From contig OZ244811.1 of NCBI GenBank assembly GCA_965220105.1, positions 4,216,001 through 4,280,000 on the forward strand: a DNA stretch of 64,000 bases, written 5' to 3'. Positions within the stretch are counted from its first letter, which is position 1. Each line of letters starts with the position of its first letter. The translations under genes were made by a program, and so were the position numbers. Below the pieces are notes generated by a model. That model made no database searches. It had not been told where the DNA came from and was given only the letters and a program-made list of their open reading frames with translations. Positions 33,276-40,945 of this stretch are shown here, one piece after another. This DNA comes from Bin87 sp965220105 (lineage in GTDB: Bacteria > Chloroflexota > Dehalococcoidia > Lucifugimonadales > UBA3495).

Positions 33276-35144
33276 ATGGTCGACGCGCTAACCCCCACCC
33301 CGGCGACCCCGCTGCAGCGGGGCGATGTCATCGAACTCAACCTCCATTCGTGGGGACGTTTGGGCGAAGCGCTGGCGACTTGGGAAGAGCAACCCATCTT
33401 CGTGTTCGGCGGTATCCCCGGCGAACGCGTTGAGGCCGAAATCGTCGCGACCAGGCGAAAATACGTCGCCGCCCAGGTAACCCGAGTTATCGACCGGTCA
33501 CCGCATCGCGTGGAGCCGCCCTGCCCCTACTTTGGCAAGTGCACCGGTTGTCAGTGGCAGCATCTGGATTACCAGGCCCAACTGGAGACCAAGACCAACC
33601 TGGTCGCGGATGCCCTGGAGCGGGTCGGGGCCTTCCATTCGCCACCCGTTTTGCCAGCTATTCCTGCTCCCGACCAATTTGGGTACCGTAACCACGCCCG
33701 GTTCACCGTGTGGCGCTCCACCGGCGAATTGGGATTCGTGCATCGGGAACGCCGCCGCTTCGTTCGCATTGACCGCTGCCTCCTGATGCACGACGGCATC
33801 AACCAACTGCTCGCGCAACTCCAGGAGCGATGCTCCGAAACTTCTCAACTGGCCATCCGCGCTTCCTCCGTCACTGGCCACTACCTGATTCAACCTACCC
33901 TCGATAACCCTGAAATACCGGTAGACAGCGGCCAAAAACGGTACCGGGAGTCCGTGGCCGGCGCCGAATTCAACGTCGCTTCCCCCTCCTTCTTCCAGGT
34001 CAACGTCGTCCAGGCCGGCCGATTGGTGGAACTAGTTCAGCAGGCCCTTCGGCTCACCGGGAGTGAAACCGTCCTGGATGCCTACGCCGGCGTGGGAACC
34101 TTCGCCGTGCTCCTCGCCCCCCACGCCCGCGAGATTATCGCCGTCGAAGAGTCAACCGCTGCGGTCGCCGACGCGCGGGACAACGCCGCCCATGCCGACA
34201 ACGTGCGCTTCGTCACGGGCAAGGTCGAGGATGTGCTGCCCTCCCTTGACGCCGCGCCCCACGCTGTCGTCCTTGACCCCTCCCGCTCCGGTTGCCAACC
34301 CCTCGTCCTGGATGCTCTGCTACGCCTTGCGCCACCACGCATCGCCTACGTGTCCTGCAACCCGGAATCTCTGGCCCGTGATTTGCGTACTCTGTGCCGA
34401 CGCTACCGCCTGGAATCGGTGCAGCCCGTCGACATGTTCCCCCAGACCCACCACATTGAAGCCGTCGCCACCCTGACGCTAAAGTCGCCGGATGCTCCCA
34501 TCGTACTGGCCTCTGCTTCGCCCCGACGCCTGGAGTTGCTGTCTGGTTTGGGCATCGAGTTCGACGTCGTCCCGTCCAATATCGATGAGGACCCGTATCC
34601 GAACGAATCGCCGACCGATATGGTCCGCCGCCTGTCCCGTGAAAAGGCCCTGGCGTCCGCTGAGTCTGCCGGCGCGGTCGCCGGTTACTACATCGGCGCC
34701 GACAGCACCGTCGTACTGGAGGGTGAATCCATCGCCAAGCCGGAGGATGAGGATGACGCCAGGGCCATGCTGACCCGTCTGCGCGGCACCCAGCATCAGG
34801 TAGTGACCGGCGTCACCGTTTACGACGCCGCCACCGGCCGCTGCGTCACCGATTCCATGTCCGCCGATGTGCTGATGCGCCAGTTCACCGACGCCGAGAT
34901 GGAACATTCCATCGCCAGCGGCACTCCTATGGACAAGGCCGGCGCCTACGCCATTCAGGACGATGATTTCCGCCCGGCCGCGATGCTTAACGGTTGCTAC
35001 CCCAACGTGATGGGATTGCCCGTCTGTCGTGTCGTCGAAATGCTCACCGACCTGGGGTGTCCGGTGCCCGCATTGTCGGCGGCCACCGTGCCCGACGGTT
35101 GCCTCTCGTCGTGTCCGTTTCGCTCCGGAGACCCCGAGCCGTGA
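33276..35144 (+). CDS. Fused 23S rRNA m5U methyltransferase (RlmD/RumA-like) and Maf nucleotide pyrophosphatase
   Basis: 622 residues containing two enzymes. Residues about 10-70 are a TRAM domain. CPYFGKCTGCQWQH near residue 85, with a later RCLLM Cys, forms the 4Fe-4S site of RlmD. LDAYAGVGTF is the SAM site, VLDPSRSGC the motif IV region, and YVSCNPESLARDL carries the catalytic Cys near residue 365. From about residue 408 a Maf domain begins: VLASASPRRLELL, IGADSTVVLEG, then MDKAGAYAIQDD. Maf hydrolyses non-canonical or dTTP/UTP/pseudo-UTP nucleotides. The junction is continuous, with no stop or extra start signal. The 3' end overlaps tatB as GTGA. Confidence 0.93.
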   Translation: MVDALTPTPATPLQRGDVIELNLHSWGRLGEALATWEEQPIFVFGGIPGERVEAEIVATRRKYVAAQVTRVIDRSPHRVEPPCPYFGKCTGCQWQHLDYQAQLETKTNLVADALERVGAFHSPPVLPAIPAPDQFGYRNHARFTVWRSTGELGFVHRERRRFVRIDRCLLMHDGINQLLAQLQERCSETSQLAIRASSVTGHYLIQPTLDNPEIPVDSGQKRYRESVAGAEFNVASPSFFQVNVVQAGRLVELVQQALRLTGSETVLDAYAGVGTFAVLLAPHAREIIAVEESTAAVADARDNAAHADNVRFVTGKVEDVLPSLDAAPHAVVLDPSRSGCQPLVLDALLRLAPPRIAYVSCNPESLARDLRTLCRRYRLESVQPVDMFPQTHHIEAVATLTLKSPDAPIVLASASPRRLELLSGLGIEFDVVPSNIDEDPYPNESPTDMVRRLSREKALASAESAGAVAGYYIGADSTVVLEGESIAKPEDEDDARAMLTRLRGTQHQVVTGVTVYDAATGRCVTDSMSADVLMRQFTDAEMEHSIASGTPMDKAGAYAIQDDDFRPAAMLNGCYPNVMGLPVCRVVEMLTDLGCPVPALSAATVPDGCLSSCPFRSGDPEP

Positions 35145-35473
35145 ACTTCTTTGGCATCGGCCCACTGGAGCTCATTGTGATCCTGATGGTGGCGTTCATC
35201 GCCCTGGGGCCGGGCAAGACCATGGAGGTTGCCAGAACCCTGGGCCGCGTGGTCCGGGAAGCCCGCCGCACCTTCACGGACGTCATGGACGCCGCTTCCG
35301 TCACCGAGGATGACCTGCGCTGGAACGACACTGATTCCAATCCCGCATCCAACCCTCCGGTCCGCCCGCCGTCCGACCCGCTAACCACGCCCCCGCATCT
35401 GCAATCCCGGGACGACACGCCGGCGGCAGAGGCCGCCGAAAACGATAACGACCGCCCGGCGCCCCAACTGTGA
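35141..35473 (+). CDS. tatB: Sec-independent translocase subunit TatB/TatA-like
   Basis: 110 residues from a GTG that overlaps the stop of the RlmD-Maf gene (GTGA). FGIGPLELIVILMVAFIALGPGK is the N-terminal membrane helix with the G-P hinge, followed by an amphipathic helix (ARTLGRVVREARRTF) and a Pro/Asp-rich disordered tail. The long tail and position before tatC favour TatB. It acts in the inner membrane with TatC to export folded proteins. The 3' end overlaps tatC as GTGA. Confidence 0.88.
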   Translation: MNFFGIGPLELIVILMVAFIALGPGKTMEVARTLGRVVREARRTFTDVMDAASVTEDDLRWNDTDSNPASNPPVRPPSDPLTTPPHLQSRDDTPAAEAAENDNDRPAPQL

Positions 35474-36348
35474 TTAGTGAGTTTCCTGCGCTCCTGGCTA
35501 ACCTGGGGGATTGGCGCTCGCTGCTGCTGATTGGCGGGGCAGCGCTGCTCGCTGCCGTCGTTGTCGGCCTGGCTGCGTACCTCCTGCTCCGGCGTCGCCG
35601 GCCCGCGCCGTCCCCCGGCGAAGCCGTTCCGATGCGGGAGCACTTTCGTGAGCTGCGCTCCCGACTGATGGTGTGCCTGGTGGCCCTGCTGATCGGAACC
35701 GCCGTGGCCTTCTACTTCTATCAGGAAATATTTGCGGTACTGTTGCAACCGGCCAAAGACGTGGCCGCCGTGGATGATTTCCAGCCCATCTACACCGACG
35801 TCACCGAGTTTCTGGGCACTACGGTACGCATGTCCCTGTTGGGAGGTTTCGTGCTGGCCCTCCCGGTGATTCTGTACAACGCCATCCGTTTTGTTGCTCC
35901 GGGACTCACGCCCCGGGAGCGCAGGATTCTGTTCTCATTCCTCCCGGTCGCGCTGTTGGCCTTCGTCGGCGGCATGGCCTTCGGTTACTTCGTGATGATT
36001 CCGCCCGCGCTGCGATTCCTGCTCACCTTCGGCGGAGACATCGCCGAGCCCCTGATCCGCATCAGCAACCTGGTCAACATAATGATCCGGCTGTTGTTCT
36101 GGCTGGGCCTGTCCTTCGAGACGCCCCTGGTCATGTACATCCTGGCCGTCCTTGGCGTGGTGCGGGCCAGCGGATTCTCCCGCTTCCGACGGCTGTGGCT
36201 GGTGGCGTCATTCGTCATCGCCGCCGCCATCACCCCCACCATCGACCCCGTCAACCAGGCCATCGTGGCCGTGCCGTTGATCGTGCTCTACGAACTGGGG
36301 ATACTCCTCGCCCGCTTTGCCGGACGCCGCCAGACGCCGCCAGCCTGA
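35470..36348 (+). CDS. tatC: Sec-independent translocase subunit TatC
   Basis: 292 residues, GTG start in a GTGA overlap with tatB. MREHFRELRSRLMVCLVALLIGTA is the conserved cytoplasmic N-terminal stretch and first helix. TEFLGTTVRMSLLGGFVLALPVILYN, FVAPGLTPRERR and FGYFVMIPPALRFL follow as in TatC, and six membrane segments can be traced. An additional N-terminal hydrophobic segment (LLLIGGAALLAAVVVGLAAYLLL) precedes the canonical start, so this TatC has one extra helix. It recognises twin-arginine signal peptides. Confidence 0.94.
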   Translation: MISEFPALLANLGDWRSLLLIGGAALLAAVVVGLAAYLLLRRRRPAPSPGEAVPMREHFRELRSRLMVCLVALLIGTAVAFYFYQEIFAVLLQPAKDVAAVDDFQPIYTDVTEFLGTTVRMSLLGGFVLALPVILYNAIRFVAPGLTPRERRILFSFLPVALLAFVGGMAFGYFVMIPPALRFLLTFGGDIAEPLIRISNLVNIMIRLLFWLGLSFETPLVMYILAVLGVVRASGFSRFRRLWLVASFVIAAAITPTIDPVNQAIVAVPLIVLYELGILLARFAGRRQTPPA

Positions 36349-36440
36349 TCGCCTCCTGCCTAGCTGTTCCCTGCCGGGCCGTCCGAGCTTCCACCGAAAA
36401 CCCACGCGCAGGCATCAAAGCACCGCCCGCCGTACGCATG

Positions 36441-36467
36441 AAAAAGGACGCGGTTTGGCCCGCGTCC
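36441..36467 (-). terminator. Rho-independent terminator of tatA
   Basis: On the minus strand GGACGCGG and CCGCGTCC pair in an 8-bp stem around GCCAAA, followed by TTTTT. It sits 29 bases after the tatA stop (36496). The stem is strong and the U-run correctly placed for the minus strand. Confidence 0.8.
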
Positions 36468-36495
36468 CCATCTGACCAGTTTCTGCCGGTCGGCG

Positions 36496-36687
36496 CTACG
36501 AATTCTGTTCCCCCGACCCAGCTTCATTCCCGCGCTTTTCGTCCTCGCCGGTCACCGACGTCTTGAACGACCGAATGCCCTTGCCCAGCGCAGAACCGAT
36601 CCCCGGCAATCGCGTTGCCCCGAAAATCAGCAGCACCACCAGCAAAATGATGAGGAGCTCGGGCAGCCCCAGGCCGGCTATTCGCAT
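36496..36687 (-). CDS. tatA: Sec-independent translocase subunit TatA
   Basis: 63 residues. GLGLPELLIILLVVLLIFGATRLPGIGSALGKGIRSF is the TatA pattern: one N-terminal helix, FG-x-x-x-LP hinge, then an amphipathic helix and a short acidic tail. TatA forms the pore with TatBC. It faces the tatBC genes in a convergent arrangement and has its own terminator. Confidence 0.93.
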   Translation of the reverse strand: MRIAGLGLPELLIILLVVLLIFGATRLPGIGSALGKGIRSFKTSVTGEDEKRGNEAGSGEQNS

Positions 36688-36752
36688 CTCATTTCCAACT
36701 CCAGTTCAGTTGGCATCATTCTATCAGACCCCGTTGTCCCCGGCTACCGACA

Positions 36753-36975
36753 CCCAATGCACCCACGGCTTTTTTGATCATCTGGCAGGACGAGACTGCC
36801 CACCCCGGTCGTTGCCGGCAGCGCCCACGCCTGTCGCAGCAACGTGGCAATCCCGAAATAATCACAACGACCGTTGCCCCAACCCCGCCCGACGTTCCGG
36901 CCCTCGCCAGAATTTGAACAAGCTCCCGTCGCCCTCCGGGAGAGGGGCCGGGGGTGAGGGCCGTCTCGCATGTAC
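36753..36975 (+). repeat. 223-bp direct repeat, left copy
   Basis: From CCCAATGCACCCACGGC to GTCTCGCATGTAC. The right copy at 39084 has the same length with about 16 scattered differences by eye. Each copy contains the CCCTCTCCCGG/GGGAGAGGGG-type palindrome with its GGGTGAGGGC tail near its end, plus the ATCCCGAAATAATCACAACG segment. The two copies flank the methyltransferase-nuclease gene. Confidence 0.85.
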
Positions 36976-37022
36976 CGGCCGCCTTCGCGATTAGACCAGC
37001 CCCTTTTTATGGTAGTACGCCG

Positions 37023-37078
37023 GTGTCACAAATCTTAACAATTCGGACACTGGCGCAAAAAGTGACGATTTGGGACAC
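37023..37078 (+). repeat. 12-bp imperfect inverted repeat
   Basis: GTGTCACAAATC at 37023-37034 and GATTTGGGACAC at 37067-37078 match as an inverted pair at 11 of 12 positions, with a 32-base spacer containing CGGACACT and AGTGAC. It lies 19 bases before the ATG at 37097. It could be the end of a lost insertion sequence or an operator for the methyltransferase gene. Confidence 0.6.
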
Positions 37079-37197
37079 GGACCTGGGAGAGATACTATGC
37101 CGACCGGGCCGAAGGGGAAGAAGCGGCCGGCCAACTCGATAGAGGCCTGGACCACTGTAAAGCCGGCGTCTGCCAAGCGCACCAGGCGCACGGCTAA

Positions 37198-38817
37198 ATC
37201 TACCCCCCGGACTTTTCCCATCCGTATCTGGCCGGTAACGCCCTGGTCTGTGGCGACAACCTGGACATTCTCCGGGAACTGCCCGACGAATGCGTTGACC
37301 TGATTTACCTCGCCCCGCCGTTTAACAGCAACCACAACTACGTCGCCGCCTTTGGCGACAAGGGCAGCGTTGACGCTCAACTGCGCGATATCTGGCGTTG
37401 GACGGTAGAGACCGAGACGCTGTACCAGCGGTTGCCGGATGGCCCGCTCCGCAACGCCATCAACGCCGTCCGGCTGGTGAGCGGCGACACGTCCCCGATG
37501 GCGGCCTACGCGCTGTTCATGGGGCGGCGGCTGGCCGAGCTGCGGCGGGTGTTGAAGCCGGCCGGCAGTATTTACCTGCACTGCGACCCATACGCTAACT
37601 GGCTGTTGCGGATTCTGTTGAATGTGTGCTTTGGCGAAAGCTATTTTCTGAACGCAATTACTTGGCAACGAACGACCGCCCACAGCGATTCGGGACGGTA
37701 TGGCGCGAACACCGATACTATCCTCTTTTACGCCAAGAGCGACAATCGCATTTGGAAGCCGCAATTCCAGCCGTATGACGAAAAATACAAAGCGCGGTTC
37801 CAGCGCAAAGACCCGGACGGGCGATTGTGGTCGGATGACAATTTGACCGCCAAAGGGTTGTCGGGTGGTGGATACGAGTACGCGTACAAAGGCGCAAAAT
37901 CGTTGTGGCGGGTTCCGCTGGAAACGATGAAACAGTGGGATGCTGAAGGCAAACTGCATTTCACCAGCAAGGGTGGTATCAGACGCAAGCGATACCTTGA
38001 CGAAATGCAAGGTCGCCCCTTGCAATCTCTGTGGGACGATATTCCTGCCCTCAATTCCCAAGCAGCGGAGCGCGTGGGCTACCCGACGCAAAAGCCGTTG
38101 GCCCTGCTGGAGCGCATCATCAAGGCCAGCAGCAACGAGGGCGACCTGGTGCTGGACCCGTTCTGCGGTTGTGGCACGGTGGCGGATGCTGCGGCCAAGT
38201 TGGGGCAGAGGTACCTGGGGATTGACGTGAGCGCCATCGCGGTGCGGGTCATGGAGCAACGCCTGGCGTCCCGGGGCGGGGCGGCAACCCCGGTCATCTA
38301 CAAGATGGGCTGGGAAGATTACGAGTGGGAAGCCTTCGAGGAACGTGCATTGAGTCACGAATCCGAGGCCGAGGACGGTTTGCCGGGCTGGGCCTGGGCG
38401 GACGACAAGGTGGCCGGCTTGCTCAACGCCGTGCCCAACGGCAAGAAGGTGGGCGACGGTGGCGTGGATGCCCGCTACTTCACGGAACAGGGGGAAGTGT
38501 TGCCCATCCAGGTGAAGATGCACCAGGGGCAGATTGGCCGGCCCGATCTGCAGAAACTGTTGGGCGTTCAAACCGAATGGCAGAACGGGCAGGTGAAGGC
38601 GCCGATGTCCCTGATGGTAACGCTGTACCCGCCCCGTGAAGCCCTGCGGGTGTACCCCCGTCAGCAGGGGGACGTAACCCTGCGCGGCGAGCGCTATCCC
38701 CGGATGCAGGTGTTGAGCGTACAGGAGATGTTGACCAAGCAGGCCCGGCCCAAGTTGCCGCCGGTTGACCCCCGCTACTTCGTGGGCGACACTCAAAACC
38801 GATTTGCGATAGAGTGA
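37198..38817 (+). CDS. Site-specific DNA methyltransferase with C-terminal PD-(D/E)XK-like nuclease domain, probably damaged
   Basis: The frame is open from 37198 (preceded by TAA) but has no ATG/GTG before a TTG at 37432, beyond motif IV. The order motif IV, a target-recognition-like region, then motif I (LDPFCGCGTVADAA) marks a beta-class amino-methyltransferase. Motif IV reads LAPPFNSN: the catalytic D of DPPF is Ala (GAC to GCC). After motif I, GDGGVDAR ... PIQVKM is the PD-(D/E)XK nuclease core, so one polypeptide would methylate and cut. An ATG at 37097 (MPTGPKGKKRPAN) leads into another frame that overlaps it at a C6 run near 37203, suggesting a frameshift at the 5' end. It is flanked by 223-bp direct repeats. 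I judge it inactive as a methylase; a translated nuclease cannot be excluded. Confidence 0.78.
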   Translation: MYPPDFSHPYLAGNALVCGDNLDILRELPDECVDLIYLAPPFNSNHNYVAAFGDKGSVDAQLRDIWRWTVETETLYQRLPDGPLRNAINAVRLVSGDTSPMAAYALFMGRRLAELRRVLKPAGSIYLHCDPYANWLLRILLNVCFGESYFLNAITWQRTTAHSDSGRYGANTDTILFYAKSDNRIWKPQFQPYDEKYKARFQRKDPDGRLWSDDNLTAKGLSGGGYEYAYKGAKSLWRVPLETMKQWDAEGKLHFTSKGGIRRKRYLDEMQGRPLQSLWDDIPALNSQAAERVGYPTQKPLALLERIIKASSNEGDLVLDPFCGCGTVADAAAKLGQRYLGIDVSAIAVRVMEQRLASRGGAATPVIYKMGWEDYEWEAFEERALSHESEAEDGLPGWAWADDKVAGLLNAVPNGKKVGDGGVDARYFTEQGEVLPIQVKMHQGQIGRPDLQKLLGVQTEWQNGQVKAPMSLMVTLYPPREALRVYPRQQGDVTLRGERYPRMQVLSVQEMLTKQARPKLPPVDPRYFVGDTQNRFAIE

Positions 38818-39042
38818 GCGCATATTCAAACGGATAAACGGATTGTTACGGCCTACCCTGACCGCACGGCTACCGCCCATTGGAACCGATTGGTGGGGTA
38901 TTGGGAAGTGGACGAAGTAGAACCAGACGGATTTCGCGACCCTATCGGTTTGGCTTTGCGCCGAGCGTCGGTGCATTTGGCGAAAGTGCTTGATGCCTTG
39001 CCGCAGCCGTTGGATATTGACACCCGACCTGCGCGGGCTTGA
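38818..39042 (+). other. Open frame continuing after the methyltransferase TGA (74 codons), probable remnant
   Basis: Directly after the TGA of the methyltransferase gene the same frame stays open for 74 codons to the next TGA and reads like protein (RIVTAYPDRTATAHWNRL and later RDPIGLALRRASVHLAKVL). It has no ATG and no recognised family. It may be the decayed tail of another gene or accidental. The rest of the stretch to 39083 shows nothing else. Confidence 0.3.
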
Positions 39043-39083
39043 TACACCGAGATTCAAGCCGCACATTTCAAACGGGTACACTG

Positions 39084-39306
39084 CCCAATGCACCCAGGGC
39101 TTTTTTGATCATCTGGCAGGAGGAGACTGCCCGCCCCGGTCGTTGCCGGCAGCGCCCACGCCTGTCGCAGCAACGTGGCAATCCCGAAATAATCACAACG
39201 ACCGTTGCCTAAACCCCGCCTGACGTTCCGGCCCTCGCCCGCATTCGATCAAGCTCCCCTCGCCCTCCGGGAGAGGGGTCGGGGGTGAGGGCCGTCCCGC
39301 ATGTAC
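39084..39306 (+). repeat. 223-bp direct repeat, right copy
   Basis: From CCCAATGCACCCAGGGC to GTCCCGCATGTAC; same length and orientation as the copy at 36753. The region 38818-39464 otherwise holds only the remnant frame, this repeat and the lpd promoter. Confidence 0.85.
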
Positions 39307-39346
39307 TGGACGAGTACGCAAACTTGCCGCACCCATCGCCGGACGC

Positions 39347-39352
39347 TATAAT
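39347..39352 (+). promoter_or_regulatory. Promoter of lpd and the dehydrogenase cluster
   Basis: TTGCCG at 39324-39329 and TATAAT at 39347-39352, spaced 17 bases: the best sigma-70-type pair in the window. The box shares GGACGCTATAATGCGCCA with the one at 18665. It sits 112 bases before the lpd ATG, leaving a leader of about 106 nt. Confidence 0.65.
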
Positions 39353-39464
39353 GCGCCAGTCAAATGCTCTACCAAATCGCCGGCTACCCATTGCTTTTTG
39401 ACGCCCGGCGGTTTTCATTCTTCGACGCATTTGCGGCGCTCTCACCAACGTTTTGGACAGATTA

Positions 39465-40865
39465 ATGGCGACCGATTCCGAGTACGATGTAGCAGTAATT
39501 GGCGGCGGGCCGGGCGGATACGTGGCGGCCATCAGAGCCGGCCAACTCGGCCTGAAAGCCTGCGTCATCGAGCGGGAAGCCCTCGGTGGCGTGTGTCTTA
39601 ATTGGGGCTGCATCCCTTCCAAGGCCCTCCTCAAGAACGCCGAAATTCTGTCCTACTTCCACCGCGCCGACCAATTCGGCCTGCACTTCGATAACTTCCA
39701 TGCCGATTACAGCGTGGCCGTCGGTCGCAGCCGCCAGGTCGTCGACCGCATGACCCGCGGCATCGGTTTCCTCCTTCGCAAGAACAACGTCGAGCACATT
39801 GCCGGCGAAGCCCGCCTGGCATCGGCTACCGCCATCGACGTTTCCAGCCTCGACGGGTCAACCGCCCGCGTCAACGCGCGTAACGTCATCATCGCCACCG
39901 GCGCCCGGCCCCGCAGCATCCCGCCCCTCCCCGTGGACGGCCAGCGCATCATCACCAGCCGCGAAGCCATCGTTGCGGAGGACGTGCCCGACTCTATCGC
40001 CATCGTCGGCGGCGGCGCAATAGGCGTCGAATTCGCCTACGTCTACCGCATGTACGGCGCCAATGTAACTATCATCGAATTGCTGCCCCGCCTGGTGCCC
40101 AACGAAGACGAAGAAATCAGCCAGCAGCTGGAACGCGCCTTCAGTCGCGAAGGCATCGAGATGCGGACCGGCGCCGGCGTTACCGCCGCCCAGACCGACA
40201 CCACCGGCGTAACCCTCACTATCGATAAGGACGGCGTCACCGACACCGCCCGCTTCGACAAGGTGCTGGTCGCCATCGGCGTGCAGCCCAACACCGAGGC
40301 CCTCGGCCTGGATACCGTCGGCGTCGCTACCGACCGCGGCTACATCAACATCGACGACCGTATGGCCACCAACGTCCCCGGCGTTTTCGCCGTCGGCGAC
40401 GTGACCGGCAAACTCGCCCTCGCCCACGTCGCTTCCGCCCAGGGCGTAACCGCCGTCGAAGCCATCGCCGGCGAGGAAACCCAGCCCCTGGACTACTCTC
40501 TGATGCCGCGGGCAACCTACTGCCATCCCCAGATTGCCTCGATGGGCCTTACCGAAGCCCAGGCCCGCGAGCAGGGCTACGACGTCAAAATCGGCCGCTT
40601 CAACGTGCAGGCCAGCGGCAAGGCCGTAGCCATGGGCGAAACCGACGGCCTGGTCAAACTGGTCATCGACGCCCAGTACGGCGAAATCCTCGGTGGACAC
40701 ATGTGCGGTCCCGAGGTGACTGAGCTCCTCGGCGAATTATCCATGACCAAACTCCTGGAAGGCACCACCCTGGAGCTGGGATGGGCGGTGCATGCCCATC
40801 CCACCATTGCCGAAATGGTCCACGAAGCCGCTCTCGATGCTGAGGGACGCGTCCTCCACATGTAG
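39465..40865 (+). CDS. lpd: Dihydrolipoyl dehydrogenase (E3)
   Basis: 466 residues. FAD site GGGPGGYVAAIRAGQLG, redox-active disulfide GGVCLNWGCIPSKALL near residue 42-57, NAD site IVGGGAIGVEFAYVYRMYG, the second FAD segment FAVGDVTGKLALAHVASAQG, and the C-terminal catalytic HAHPTIAEMVHEA. It reoxidises the lipoyl groups of the E2 protein. The ATG at 39465 starts MATDSEYDVAVIGGGPGG; an upstream ATG at 39453 is possible. It heads the E1/E2/E3 cluster, 80 bases before E1alpha. Confidence 0.97.
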   Translation: MATDSEYDVAVIGGGPGGYVAAIRAGQLGLKACVIEREALGGVCLNWGCIPSKALLKNAEILSYFHRADQFGLHFDNFHADYSVAVGRSRQVVDRMTRGIGFLLRKNNVEHIAGEARLASATAIDVSSLDGSTARVNARNVIIATGARPRSIPPLPVDGQRIITSREAIVAEDVPDSIAIVGGGAIGVEFAYVYRMYGANVTIIELLPRLVPNEDEEISQQLERAFSREGIEMRTGAGVTAAQTDTTGVTLTIDKDGVTDTARFDKVLVAIGVQPNTEALGLDTVGVATDRGYINIDDRMATNVPGVFAVGDVTGKLALAHVASAQGVTAVEAIAGEETQPLDYSLMPRATYCHPQIASMGLTEAQAREQGYDVKIGRFNVQASGKAVAMGETDGLVKLVIDAQYGEILGGHMCGPEVTELLGELSMTKLLEGTTLELGWAVHAHPTIAEMVHEAALDAEGRVLHM

Positions 40866-40945
40866 CCCAGGGCACCTCGTGCCCGAGACTACGACGATCA
40901 ACCTCCCGATTTCAAACGCCCACCAAAAATCTACTGCCCAGAGGA

